From Mariniphaga sp. (GTDB lineage: Bacteria > Bacteroidota > Bacteroidia > Bacteroidales > Prolixibacteraceae), in NCBI GenBank assembly GCA_019429205.1, contig JAHYIT010000027.1, forward strand, positions 1 to 45,462: 45,462 nucleotides of DNA, read 5' to 3'. Position 1 is the first letter of the stretch, and each line of letters opens with the position of its first letter. A program made the position numbers and the translations under genes. Below the pieces are notes generated by a model. It saw only the letters and a list, made by a program, of their open reading frames with translations. It was not told the DNA's origin and ran no database searches. This document shows, piece after piece, positions 8,219 to 15,817 of this stretch.

Positions 8219-10537
8219 ATGAAACAAATAGTTATAATTTCTTTTTTTATTTTTCCTTTATGGCTCAGCGGGCAGTCCAAATATACCATTTCAGGGTATA
8301 TAACCGATGCCGGCAGTGGCGAACGGCTTGCGGGCGCAACGGTTTATAATAAAAGCACCGGCAAAGGTACGGCAACAAATACCTACGGTTTTTTTAGCTT
8401 AACCGAAAAGGAGGGTTTATACAATCTTTCATGCCGGTTTGTGGGTTTCAGGGAACACACCGTCAACCTTGAATTAAAAAACGATACTTTAATTAACATA
8501 CCCCTTCAGAAAGGAGTTGAAATAGAAGAAATAAAAATAAGTGCACAGCGGCAATTGCGGGGAAATCCTGAACTTTCGGTACTGAACCGTCAACAGGTGG
8601 ACATGCAAATGGTGGAATCGGCCCCGGTAATACTGGGAGAGCGTGACATATTAAAAACCCTGCAATTTATGCCCGGAATTAAGCAGGGAGCAGAAAACAC
8701 AGCCGGATATAATGTGCGTGGGGGAAGCGCAGACCAAAACCTGATTTTACTGGACGGTGTGCCCGTTTACAATGTGAACCATTTAATGGGCTTTTTTTCT
8801 GTTTTTAATACCGATGCCATAAAAAGCGCCGAGCTGATAAAAGGGGGCATACCTGCCCGCTATGGAGGCCGGCTGTCGTCGGTGCTCGATGTTGCCATGA
8901 AAGAAGGTAACATGAAAGAAAGCCGCGGGATGTTTTCCATCAGCCCGGTTGCAGGACGGATAACTTATGAATCGCCTATTAAAGTTGATACATCAGCATT
9001 TATTGTCTCATTACGCCGTACATTTTTTGACCTGCCAATGGTGGCATTTCAGAAACTAAATGGAGATAACTATAACTTTGGTTACTATTTTTACGATTTA
9101 AACGCGAAAGCAAACTGGAAATTTAATCCGGGAAACCGGCTTTACCTCAGCTTTTATTCCGGCACAGATAAGCTATTCCACAACACCAGGGAGAGCAAAA
9201 CCGAAAAGTCTTCCTACAACTACAACTGGGGAAATTTTACCACGGTACTCCGGTGGAACAAAATGTTTTCACCCAAACTGTTTTCCAACCTGGCTCTTTA
9301 TTACAGTCGTTTTAATCACCTTCAAACCGGAAAGGCAGAATCTGAAGATGCACATACTCTGTTTAAAACCACAACCCGGTTAGATGATATGAGTTTAAAA
9401 ACAGATTTCGATTATTATATTCAGACACAATACACCTTACGGTTTGGGGCAAAAGTTTCGCACCTTACATTCAACCCTAATATTATTCAGTTAAAAAGCG
9501 AAAACTCCGATGTTTCATTTAACGAGCAAAACAGATCAAATGCCCGGCAGGCAGAAATATACGTGGAGAATGCGTTCAGTTTTGGGCGGCTGGGGTTGAA
9601 CATCGGCAGCCGGGTTTCCGGGTATTTTACCGGGAAAAAAAGCTATATTCATTTTCAACCTCGTTTGGCTGTAAACCTGCATGTTACGCCATCATTTTCA
9701 GTAAGTACATCATATACCCAAATGGCACAAAACATGCACCTGCTTACCAATTCGTCGTTGGGAATGCCTACCGATTTATGGGTAGCCTCTACCGATAAAA
9801 TTGGGCCACAACTGTCAAGTCAGGTTACTTTAGGGATAGCATACGAATCCGGACAGAACTTTATTTTTGGAGTAGAGGGATATTATAAAAAAATGAACCA
9901 TGTGATACGTTTCGACGAAGGGGTTGCTTTTTTAAACCCCAAAGAATCAGGCTGGGAGGATAATGTACTGGTTGGAGAAGGAAAAGCTTATGGAGTGGAG
10001 TTCTTAACAGAGAAGCAAAAAGGCAGGTTAACCGGAATTTTCTCCTACACATTGTCGCGGTCTGACCGCAAATTTGACGCACTGAACCGTGGTAACTGGT
10101 TTCCGTTTAAATACGACCGCCGGCACGATGTTTCCGTTTTGGCTGAATATAAACTGAATAAGCTATACAACAAATCCCGTTCAATTTCAGTTGGTTTTAC
10201 TTTGCAGTCGGGCAACAACCTCAGCATGCCCGACACTGAATTTGAAGGAATGCTTTTACCCGGAACCGATTTTGCCGACCATCCCATAGTCTGGCAGAAA
10301 AGGCGGTTTACCTACAGTAATCCCAACAACTTTAAAATGCCTGCATTTCATCACCTCGATATCGGGTATAATATCACAAAAGAAAAAACTGAAAACAAAA
10401 GTATAACCTGGTCATTTTCGGTGTACAATGTGTATAACCGGATGAACCCCTGGTATTATTACAAAAAAGATGGAAAAGTAAAACAGGTTTCAGTGTTTCC
10501 GCTGATTCCTTCGGTAGGATTTAAGTATACTTTTTAA
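8219..10537 (+). CDS. TonB-dependent outer-membrane receptor with carboxypeptidase-like domain
   Basis: Intact 772-residue receptor. Residues 1-19 are a signal peptide (ends SGQS). About 21-105 form the carboxypeptidase-regulatory-like domain (ISGYITDAGSGERLAGATVY, TNTYGFFSL). About 110-245 are the plug: VRGGSADQNLILLDGVPVYN and GGIPARYGGRLSSVLDVAMK are the conserved parts. The remainder is a 22-strand-type barrel rich in aromatic residues and ending FPLIPSVGFKYTF, with a C-terminal aromatic residue as expected for BAM-dependent folding. It should take up a ligand using TonB/ExbBD energy. The paralogue at 3452 shares many segments but is clearly diverged, particularly in the barrel, so the ligands may differ. 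Confidence 0.9.
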   Translation: MKQIVIISFFIFPLWLSGQSKYTISGYITDAGSGERLAGATVYNKSTGKGTATNTYGFFSLTEKEGLYNLSCRFVGFREHTVNLELKNDTLINIPLQKGVEIEEIKISAQRQLRGNPELSVLNRQQVDMQMVESAPVILGERDILKTLQFMPGIKQGAENTAGYNVRGGSADQNLILLDGVPVYNVNHLMGFFSVFNTDAIKSAELIKGGIPARYGGRLSSVLDVAMKEGNMKESRGMFSISPVAGRITYESPIKVDTSAFIVSLRRTFFDLPMVAFQKLNGDNYNFGYYFYDLNAKANWKFNPGNRLYLSFYSGTDKLFHNTRESKTEKSSYNYNWGNFTTVLRWNKMFSPKLFSNLALYYSRFNHLQTGKAESEDAHTLFKTTTRLDDMSLKTDFDYYIQTQYTLRFGAKVSHLTFNPNIIQLKSENSDVSFNEQNRSNARQAEIYVENAFSFGRLGLNIGSRVSGYFTGKKSYIHFQPRLAVNLHVTPSFSVSTSYTQMAQNMHLLTNSSLGMPTDLWVASTDKIGPQLSSQVTLGIAYESGQNFIFGVEGYYKKMNHVIRFDEGVAFLNPKESGWEDNVLVGEGKAYGVEFLTEKQKGRLTGIFSYTLSRSDRKFDALNRGNWFPFKYDRRHDVSVLAEYKLNKLYNKSRSISVGFTLQSGNNLSMPDTEFEGMLLPGTDFADHPIVWQKRRFTYSNPNNFKMPAFHHLDIGYNITKEKTENKSITWSFSVYNVYNRMNPWYYYKKDGKVKQVSVFPLIPSVGFKYTF

Positions 10538-10566
10538 AAATAAGTGAAATGATTATGAAACGAGCA

Positions 10567-10581
10567 TGTAAAATATTTACA
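10567..10581. promoter_or_regulatory. Short inverted repeat upstream of barrel-protein gene
   Basis: TGTAAA-ATA-TTTACA is a perfect 6-bp-arm palindrome 68 bp upstream of the next gene. A wider inverted pair, GCATGTA (10564-10570) and TACATGC (10601-10607), surrounds it. It could be an operator or the base of a stem; chance is possible in AT-rich DNA. Confidence 0.25.
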
Positions 10582-10649
10582 CCCAAGAGCATAATTAAAA
10601 TACATGCGAGTTCCATACTATACCACTGAAAATAAACAATTTTAATAGT

Positions 10650-11255
10650 ATGAAAAAACTGGTATTGGCAATTTTTATTTTAGCAACCTGTATTGTTGCA
10701 CATGGACAGCAAGGATTTGAACTGAATGTTAGTACAAAGCTGGGTTATTATTTCCCGGCTAATACAGAAAGACATCCGGCAGACCTTTTCGTAAGCAATG
10801 CCTTCTCGCCGGCAGCAGGAATTTCGCTGGGCTACAATTTTTTTAAAAGTACGGGGGTCTTTTTAGGAGTTGAGTATGCTCACCTTAGTCCGGATAAGGA
10901 AGATTTATTTTCAGGTGAAAATTTAGATGTGAAATGGCAATCGGTCAATATTCCGTTAAATGTACAGCAAGGTATCTGGCGAAACTTTTATTTAACTGCG
11001 GGCGTAACCCTGGTTCGCCAGATAAAAGGGTATTATGACGGAGTTTCTACTTTTTCGCAACAGAAAATACCTGAATACAACTGGCAGGCCGGTGCAGGTT
11101 ATAAACTAAATGATTTGAGAATATCAGTTCAGTATAGCAGAGGATTTAGCGACATCGACAAAAGAATTAAAACCAGTGCAACCAGCTCTTCCGGAGTTAC
11201 GGTAAGACACCGGGAAATTTTTATGAAACTGGAATACCCGCTGTGGAAATTTTAA
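10650..11255 (+). CDS. Outer-membrane beta-barrel protein (201 aa)
   Basis: Signal peptide MKKLVLAIFILATCIVAHGQ, then alternating hydrophobic/polar strands typical of small porin-like or OmpW/PorT-type barrels: STKLGYYFP, AAGISLGYNFFKSTGVFLGV, LTAGVTLVRQIKGYYD, WQAGAGYKLNDLRISVQYSR, and an aromatic C-terminus (EYPLWKF). Seven or eight strands can be drawn, so an eight-stranded barrel is likely. Its role is unknown; it may assist the receptor encoded 112 bp upstream, or be independently expressed, as the spacer has a palindrome. The matching copy 1 locus has no such gene. Confidence 0.75.
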   Translation: MKKLVLAIFILATCIVAHGQQGFELNVSTKLGYYFPANTERHPADLFVSNAFSPAAGISLGYNFFKSTGVFLGVEYAHLSPDKEDLFSGENLDVKWQSVNIPLNVQQGIWRNFYLTAGVTLVRQIKGYYDGVSTFSQQKIPEYNWQAGAGYKLNDLRISVQYSRGFSDIDKRIKTSATSSSGVTVRHREIFMKLEYPLWKF

Positions 11256-11257
11256 AC

Positions 11258-11284
11258 GCTGTTTCGTTTACTTACAGGTGGTAA
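11258..11284 (+). pseudogene. Fossil 3' end of a third TonB-dependent receptor
   Basis: Directly after the barrel gene, nine codons read AVSFTYRW-stop, almost the same as the SVVFNYRW-stop end of receptor copy 1. The DNA from 11272 to 11289 is identical to 5763-5780. No other receptor sequence precedes it, so this appears to be the tail of a receptor gene otherwise lost by recombination. Short length keeps confidence moderate. Confidence 0.4.
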
Positions 11285-11334
11285 AAAAAAGAATCTCGAA
11301 TTATTCTTTTCAAAATACAACCCGGATTGATACC

Positions 11335-11364
11335 TTTTAAAATACCGGAAAAATCATACCTTTG
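11335..11364 (+). promoter_or_regulatory. Candidate promoter for the Fic gene
   Basis: TACCTTTG (11357-11364) fits the Bacteroidota -7 consensus TAnnTTTG exactly. TTTT at 11335-11338 stands near the expected -33 TTTG position. The ATG lies 25 bp downstream of the -7 element. Confidence 0.45.
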
Positions 11365-11388
11365 AAACTGGAATAAAAGTGAACAAAT

Positions 11389-12120
11389 ATGAATCTTCTA
11401 TCGGTTTTACGGGAAGAAAAGCAAAGCGGTCTGAAAGGAGGCATCTATCATAAAACACAAATAAAACTGGCATACCATACCAACCGCATTGAAGGCAGTC
11501 AGTTATCAGAAGAACAAACAAGATATATTTACGAAACAAATACGGTTTTTTTAGAAGAAGGCGAAAAAACAGCCAATGTAGATGATATTATTGAAACGGT
11601 AAATCACTTTTCCTGTTTTGATTATATGCTCGACATTGCAGAAGAGCCTTTATCGGAAGAACACATCAAAAAATTTCATTACCTGCTGAAAATAAATACA
11701 TCCGATTCCAAAAAATCATGGTTTCGTATTGGCGATTACAAACTGAGGCCAAACATTGTTGGGGGAACAGAAACATCCCTGCCTTCAGAAGTGCCATCTG
11801 ATATGAAAATTTTAATTGAATCGTATCGCAAAAAACAAAACATAAGTATTAACGATATCATTGATTTTCATTTTCGGTTTGAACAGATTCATCCTTTCCA
11901 GGATGGAAATGGCCGCGTAGGCAGATTAATTCTATTTAAAGAATGTTTGGCAAAAAATATCGTCCCGCTTATTGTAGAAGATGAACACAAATTTTTCTAT
12001 TACAGAGGTTTGGCAGAATACCCGAAAGTGAAGGGTTATTTAATTGATACTTGCCTTAGCGCTCAGGATAGTTACCAGAAAATTATCGATTACTTTTTCC
12101 CAAAATCGAATAATGTGTAA
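11389..12120 (+). CDS. Fic-domain protein with N-terminal autoinhibitory motif
   Basis: Fic enzymes transfer AMP, or other nucleotide parts, from nucleotides to hydroxyl groups of target proteins. The catalytic motif HPFQDGNGR is at residues 168-176 with the catalytic His168. The N-terminal helix has T-N-R-I-E-G (31-36), the (S/T)xxxE(G/N) inhibitory motif, with Glu35 expected to block ATP binding; this is a class II Fic architecture. At 243 residues it is short for this class and lacks the usual C-terminal winged-helix domain. It has its own promoter and lies between an 8-bp direct repeat TAAAAAAA (11282-11289 and 12118-12125), the second copy of which supplies its stop codon, suggesting insertion into an older receptor-terminator junction. 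Target unknown. Confidence 0.9.
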   Translation: MNLLSVLREEKQSGLKGGIYHKTQIKLAYHTNRIEGSQLSEEQTRYIYETNTVFLEEGEKTANVDDIIETVNHFSCFDYMLDIAEEPLSEEHIKKFHYLLKINTSDSKKSWFRIGDYKLRPNIVGGTETSLPSEVPSDMKILIESYRKKQNISINDIIDFHFRFEQIHPFQDGNGRVGRLILFKECLAKNIVPLIVEDEHKFFYYRGLAEYPKVKGYLIDTCLSAQDSYQKIIDYFFPKSNNV

Positions 12121-12126
12121 AAAAAT

Positions 12127-12157
12127 TACCGGCCCCTTTCGAAGCCGGTACATTTTT
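12127..12157 (+). terminator. Rho-independent terminator after Fic gene, copy of 5782-5813
   Basis: Stem TACCGGC (12127-12133) / GCCGGTA (12144-12150) followed by CATTTTT. From 12118 to about 12174 the sequence matches 5773 to about 5827 with very few changes, far beyond the hairpin itself. Confidence 0.8.
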
Positions 12158-12213
12158 CATGGCGTATTTTTTCTTCTTCCTCCCCGCCAGCCGGCGGGAG
12201 GTCAGGTGAGGCT

Positions 12214-12300
12214 TTAAGGAATCAACAAGCTGTCAATTACATGAATGACACCGTTTTTGCCTTCGATGTCGGCAGCTACCACTTTGCTGTCGTTAATTTC
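12214..12300 (-). pseudogene. Remnant of a fasciclin (FAS1) domain gene, C-terminal part
   Basis: Read on the minus strand, 12300 to 12214 gives EINDSKVVAADIEGKNGVIH followed by VIDSLLIP and a stop. This is the conserved closing segment of a FAS1 domain, including the VIHVIDSLLIP box. Upstream of it (12301-12350 on the plus strand) the similarity ends in low-complexity lysine/glutamine codons and no FAS1 start is found. FAS1 proteins are secreted adhesion proteins in Bacteroidota; this one is a truncated fossil. A GC-rich inverted repeat CCCGCC (12183-12188) / GGCGGG (12193-12198) lies just past its stop. Confidence 0.6.
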
Positions 12301-12617
12301 AGTTTGTTTTCTGTTTCTGAACTGTTTTTGTTTTCATTTTGTCTAACACAACTACATAAAGAATTAAACAGCATTTTTGTATATCTATTTCTGAAATTAA
12401 TTTTACAAAAAAAAATAATACAAATTAAATATTTGATTTATTGAATTTTATGTGTAAAGTTAAAATTTGTTAACATCAATTAATTGGACACTTTAATACT
12501 TAAAAGGAAACTAAAAATACCGATGCCAATTGGAAAAACCAGCTAAACCCGATTTTGAAAGAACAAAAATCTAAAACACAAAAACCTTATTTCCTACCTA
12601 TATAACTAAAACAGAAA

Positions 12618-12766
12618 GCGACAGCGTCGCGATAATATGTGTAGGAAAAATGCTTTTAATGTGAAAACAAGGTGCAGCGCACCGAAACGCTAGAAATATT
12701 GCGGTGCGCTGCACCTTTCTGGTATCATTCAAATCTCATTCTACAAATATTAAGGTGCGCTGCACC
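12618..12766. repeat. Inverted pair of REP-like palindromic units
   Basis: Four 13-bp palindromes, each a 5-bp stem around an AGC (or GCT) triloop: GCGACAGCGTCGC (12618-12630), GGTGCAGCGCACC (12671-12683), and its complement GGTGCGCTGCACC at 12703-12715 and 12754-12766. The spacer 12631-12670 and the complement of 12716-12753 are similar (TAATATnTGTAG core), so two units of about 65 bp face each other. The inner arms pair perfectly over 16 bp (12669-12684 with 12702-12717). This layout is like REP/BIME elements mobilised by RAYT transposases; none is in the window. Confidence 0.65.
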
Positions 12767-13300
12767 AGTTGTTTTGAAGTTATTTCTTTAAAGTACGTTT
12801 CAAGAATCATCGGGGCTTATTAGTAATTTTTGCTCTTGAATTCAAACCGCAGTTTAAACCAAGCCGGACTGCAAATGCTCCAATTCGCTTTAAACTGTTT
12901 TAATCAGCTATAAAATAAGGCAATAAGGTTGAATTTGTGAGAGATTTCCCCCCCGGTTACGAAGATTTGGGATGGAAAATAAGGTTTATAAATACCTTAA
13001 TTTAATCCCAAAAAATATATCTTTCTCTGATCGCGCTGATTTTCGCAGAAAGCCATAATAATCAGCGTTTATCTGCGAATTGGAAATCGACGAAGTCAAA
13101 TCTGCGGGAAGGTTGCAAAATTCATTGAAAGCTTGCCCAATTTGCGGCATGAGAATCATAAAAACATTATTCATCCAGAACAAATAAAAAACAATCCGGT
13201 TCCAGGTAAGAATAACTTTACATATCCACCTCAAAAACATGATTTTTCTTAACATTTCCTAAAAACCGGCTGATTTCTAAGGTGCAATCTTTTAAATCGG
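12767..13300. other. Gene-poor stretch with degraded sequence
   Basis: No convincing gene. It contains a C7 run (12948-12954) and, around 13028-13078, an imperfect inverted arrangement of CGCTGATTTTCGCAGA and ATCAGCGTTTATCTGCGAA, a common intergenic repeat type in Bacteroidota. From about 13090 to 13250 one forward frame stays open (ends PPQKHDFS) but has no start or recognisable homology. Confidence 0.4.
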
Positions 13301-13308
13301 CTAATTTT
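13301..13308 (+). promoter_or_regulatory. Candidate -7 element for mutA-mutB
   Basis: TAATTTTG fits TAnnTTTG and lies 28 bp before the chosen mutA ATG (13337). No clear -33 TTTG is present at the ideal spacing. The element overlaps an upstream in-frame ATG at 13307, which argues against that codon as the start. Confidence 0.4.
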
Positions 13309-13336
13309 GCCCACCGATTTCATAACAATTTTCAAC

Positions 13337-15202
13337 ATGGCAGATAAAGACCAAAAACTTTTTTCTGATTTCCCGCCTGTTTCAACCGAAGCGTGGGAAG
13401 CCAGAATAAACGTCGATTTAAAAGGCAAAGAATATGAAAGGGCGCTGGTTTGGAGAACCTACGAAGGCATTAACGTGCGTCCATACTACCGCCGCGAAAA
13501 CCTCGAAGGACTCGATTACCTGAATGCCGTTCCCGGTGAATTTCCGTTTGTGCGTGGCAACAAAAAAACCGGCAACGACTGGTTTATCCGGCAGGATATT
13601 TTTGTAAAGGATTTTGCCGACGCCAATAAAAAGGCATTGAATATTCTGGGCAAAGGGGTTAACTCACTGGGGTTTTATTTCGATTGCAACACTAAAATCA
13701 CCAAAGATGACTTGGCAGTTCTTCTAAAAGGCATTTGTCTTGAAGCGGCAGAAATCAATTTTGTTTGTCCGTGCGACAACTGCAACTGCGCCCTGCCGTT
13801 TGCAGAATATGTTTTGGCAGGGAACGAAGACAAAACCAAAAGCATCGGTTCGTCGCCACTCGACCCCATCGGTTCGTTTGTACTGAAAGGCAAACTGAAA
13901 CCGAACACTTTTGAAGAATTGAAAGTAGCCATCGAAAAAACTTCGGAATTGCCGCAATTCAGAGTAATTGGCGTTCACGGAAAGTTTTTTGCCAACAGCG
14001 GCGCGTCCATCGTTCAGGAGCTGGCCTTTGCGCTGGCGCAGGGTGTGGAATACCTGACCCGGCTCACCGACGCCGGTTTGAGCACCGACGAAGTGGCCCA
14101 AAACATCAAATTCAATTTTGGCATTGGCAACAACTATTTTATGGAAATTGCCAAACTGCGGGCTGCCCGCCTGCTTTGGGCGCAGATTGTAAAGGCTTTC
14201 GACCCGAAAAGCGACGAATCGGCCAGACTGATTGCCCACAGCGAGACAAACTCCTACAACAAAACATTTTACGACCCCTACGTGAACATGCTGCGCACCC
14301 AAACCGAAGCCATGTCGGCTGTATTGGGAGGCGCCGATTCCATTACTGTGCTGCCGTTTAACGCCATCTTTGGCGACACCACCGAGTTTTCTGAACGCAT
14401 TGCCCGCAACCAGCAAATTCTGCTGAAAGAAGAGGCACACCTCGATAAAATTGCCGACCCTGGCGCCGGTTCATACTACATCGAAAACCTCACTGTTTCG
14501 CTGGCTGAACATGCATGGAATCTGTTCCTACAGGTGCAGGACAAAGGCGGTTTTGTGCAGGCTTTCAAAGACGGATTCATTCAAAATGAAATAAAAGCGA
14601 TGGCAGCCAAAAGAAATGCTAACGTGGCGCTCCGTCGCGAAAACCTGTTGGGTGTAAACCAGTTCCCCAATTCCTCCGAAACGGCCAAAGAGGAGTTCCC
14701 GGAATGGGTTTTCCAGGCCAGCGACCTCACTGAAGCGGATGCAGAAGTGGAAACACTGAAACCTTACCGTGCTGCCCAGCCGTTTGAAGCATTGCGCTAC
14801 AAAACCGATGTGTATGCAAAAAGCAACAAACGCCCCGTCGCATTTATGCTGCCTATGGGCAATCTTGCTTTCCGGAAAGCACGTGCACAATTCAGCACCA
14901 ATTTTTTTGCCGTTGCCGGGTTCGAGGTCATCGACAATAACGGTTTCAAAACTGCAAAAGAAGGATTAGAAGCCGCCAGAGCAAAAAATGCCGACATCGT
15001 TGTTTTGTGCTGCTCCGACGAAGAATATGCCGAACTGGCGCCACAGGTAGCTCAACTGCTTGGTAAGGAAATCCTGGTTATTGCCGGAGCGCCCGAATGT
15101 AAAACGGAACTGGAAACCAAAGGAATTTCCAACTTCATTCACATGAAGAGCAATATTCTGGAAGAGTTGAAAGCTTATCAGGAAAAGTTGGGAATTAGAT
15201 AA
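13337..15202 (+). CDS. mutA: Methylmalonyl-CoA mutase small (beta) subunit
   Basis: Non-catalytic partner of MutB in the heterodimeric enzyme that interconverts (R)-methylmalonyl-CoA and succinyl-CoA, used in propionate formation or assimilation in Bacteroidota. The 621-residue protein starts MADKDQKLFSDFPPVS; the ATG at 13307 would add ten atypical residues and overlap the probable promoter. Mutase-family segments are SFVxKG-like TIM-barrel parts, FGIGNNYFMEIAKLRAARLL, THSETNSYNKT-like AHSETNSYNKTFYDPY, and IADPGAGSYYIENLT. The C-terminal Rossmann domain lacks the cobalamin-binding DxHxxG motif, as is normal for this subunit. MutB follows after a four-helix-bundle gene that breaks the usual direct adjacency. 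Confidence 0.95.
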   Translation: MADKDQKLFSDFPPVSTEAWEARINVDLKGKEYERALVWRTYEGINVRPYYRRENLEGLDYLNAVPGEFPFVRGNKKTGNDWFIRQDIFVKDFADANKKALNILGKGVNSLGFYFDCNTKITKDDLAVLLKGICLEAAEINFVCPCDNCNCALPFAEYVLAGNEDKTKSIGSSPLDPIGSFVLKGKLKPNTFEELKVAIEKTSELPQFRVIGVHGKFFANSGASIVQELAFALAQGVEYLTRLTDAGLSTDEVAQNIKFNFGIGNNYFMEIAKLRAARLLWAQIVKAFDPKSDESARLIAHSETNSYNKTFYDPYVNMLRTQTEAMSAVLGGADSITVLPFNAIFGDTTEFSERIARNQQILLKEEAHLDKIADPGAGSYYIENLTVSLAEHAWNLFLQVQDKGGFVQAFKDGFIQNEIKAMAAKRNANVALRRENLLGVNQFPNSSETAKEEFPEWVFQASDLTEADAEVETLKPYRAAQPFEALRYKTDVYAKSNKRPVAFMLPMGNLAFRKARAQFSTNFFAVAGFEVIDNNGFKTAKEGLEAARAKNADIVVLCCSDEEYAELAPQVAQLLGKEILVIAGAPECKTELETKGISNFIHMKSNILEELKAYQEKLGIR

Positions 15203-15264
15203 ATTAGACACAAGACGATGAGACACAAGTAATAAGACAGAGAGACACAAGATGCAAGGTAAAA

Positions 15265-15345
15265 TCCTGATACTTGATACTTATAGTCCTGATACTTGAT
15301 ACTTATAGTCCTGATACTCTTAGTCCTGATACTTGATACTAAAAT
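15265..15345 (+). repeat. Tandem 22-bp repeats upstream of four-helix-bundle gene
   Basis: Units TCCTGATACTTGATACTTAT+AG at 15265-15286 and 15287-15308 are identical; a shortened unit follows at 15309-15323 and a variant at 15324-15345. Before them, 15203-15260 holds several copies of GACACAAG. Similar TCTTGATACTTGATACTAA units lie on the other side of the gene. Confidence 0.8.
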
Positions 15346-15388
15346 TCTTTATACTAACAATCAGTTACTAATTTTAAAATAAAATATC

Positions 15389-15742
15389 ATGCATAACTTC
15401 AAAGAATTAAAAATCTGGCAAAAAGGAAGAAAATTTGTAAAAGACATTTATATTCTTACCAGAAAATTTCCCAAGGAAGAACTGTTTGTTTTGACTTCTC
15501 AAATGAGACGGGCTGCTATTTCAGTTCCTTCCAATATTGCAGAAGGTGCTGGCAGAGGTACAGACAAAGATTTCTCCAGATTCATTGATATTGCTACCGG
15601 TTCTTCTTTTGAACTGGAATCTTTGATTTATGTAGGATACGATTTAGAATATTATTCTGAAGAAGAATTGGATATTTATCTTGAGAAAATTCAGGAAATT
15701 CAAAAGATGCTTTTTCACTTTAAAAATCACATCAATCCCTGA
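15389..15742 (+). CDS. Four-helix-bundle protein (S23/IVP-like)
   Basis: A 117-residue member of the family known from 23S rRNA intervening sequences and related to the Avd accessory proteins of diversity-generating retroelements. Typical segments are FKELKIWQKGRKFVKDIY, LTSQMRRAAISVPSNIAEG (residues 35-53) and the GSSFELESLI helix. Free-standing copies are common in Bacteroidota; the family forms pentameric bundles and its cellular role is unknown. It sits between mutA and mutB on the same strand and is bracketed by short repeats, so it looks like an inserted cassette that leaves the operon transcribable. No reverse transcriptase or rRNA gene is near. Confidence 0.9.
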   Translation: MHNFKELKIWQKGRKFVKDIYILTRKFPKEELFVLTSQMRRAAISVPSNIAEGAGRGTDKDFSRFIDIATGSSFELESLIYVGYDLEYYSEEELDIYLEKIQEIQKMLFHFKNHINP

Positions 15743-15750
15743 CTCTTCAG

Positions 15751-15809
15751 TCTTGATACCTGATACAAATTTTCTTGATACTTGATACTAAAAGTCTTGT
15801 TACTAAAAA
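15751..15809 (+). repeat. Repeats downstream of four-helix-bundle gene
   Basis: TCTTGATACCTGATACAAAT (15751-15770), TCTTGATACTTGATACTAAA+AG (15773-15794) and a partial unit (15795-15809) resemble the tandem units at 15265-15345. They end eight bases before the mutB start. Confidence 0.7.
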
Positions 15810-15817
15810 AATAAAAG

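Noticed and set aside
12241-12444. A 67-codon forward frame after the Fic gene
   Set aside because: Its first part is the antisense of the FAS1 remnant and the rest is low-complexity hydrophobic sequence.
12618-12766. CRISPR array
   Set aside because: The repeats are palindromic, inverted and only four in number, and the spacers are related to each other, which does not fit CRISPR.
12986-13255. An 89-codon minus-strand frame upstream of mutA
   Set aside because: It runs across a common intergenic repeat type, has no recognisable domain and poor composition.
13724-14440. A 238-codon open frame antisense to mutA
   Set aside because: It lies wholly inside the conserved mutA coding sequence and its translation has no recognisable family or plausible start context; it is a product of the codon bias of the sense strand.
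15203-15817. Diversity-generating retroelement because of the Avd-like four-helix-bundle gene
   Set aside because: No reverse transcriptase, template repeat or variable target gene is visible in the neighbourhood.
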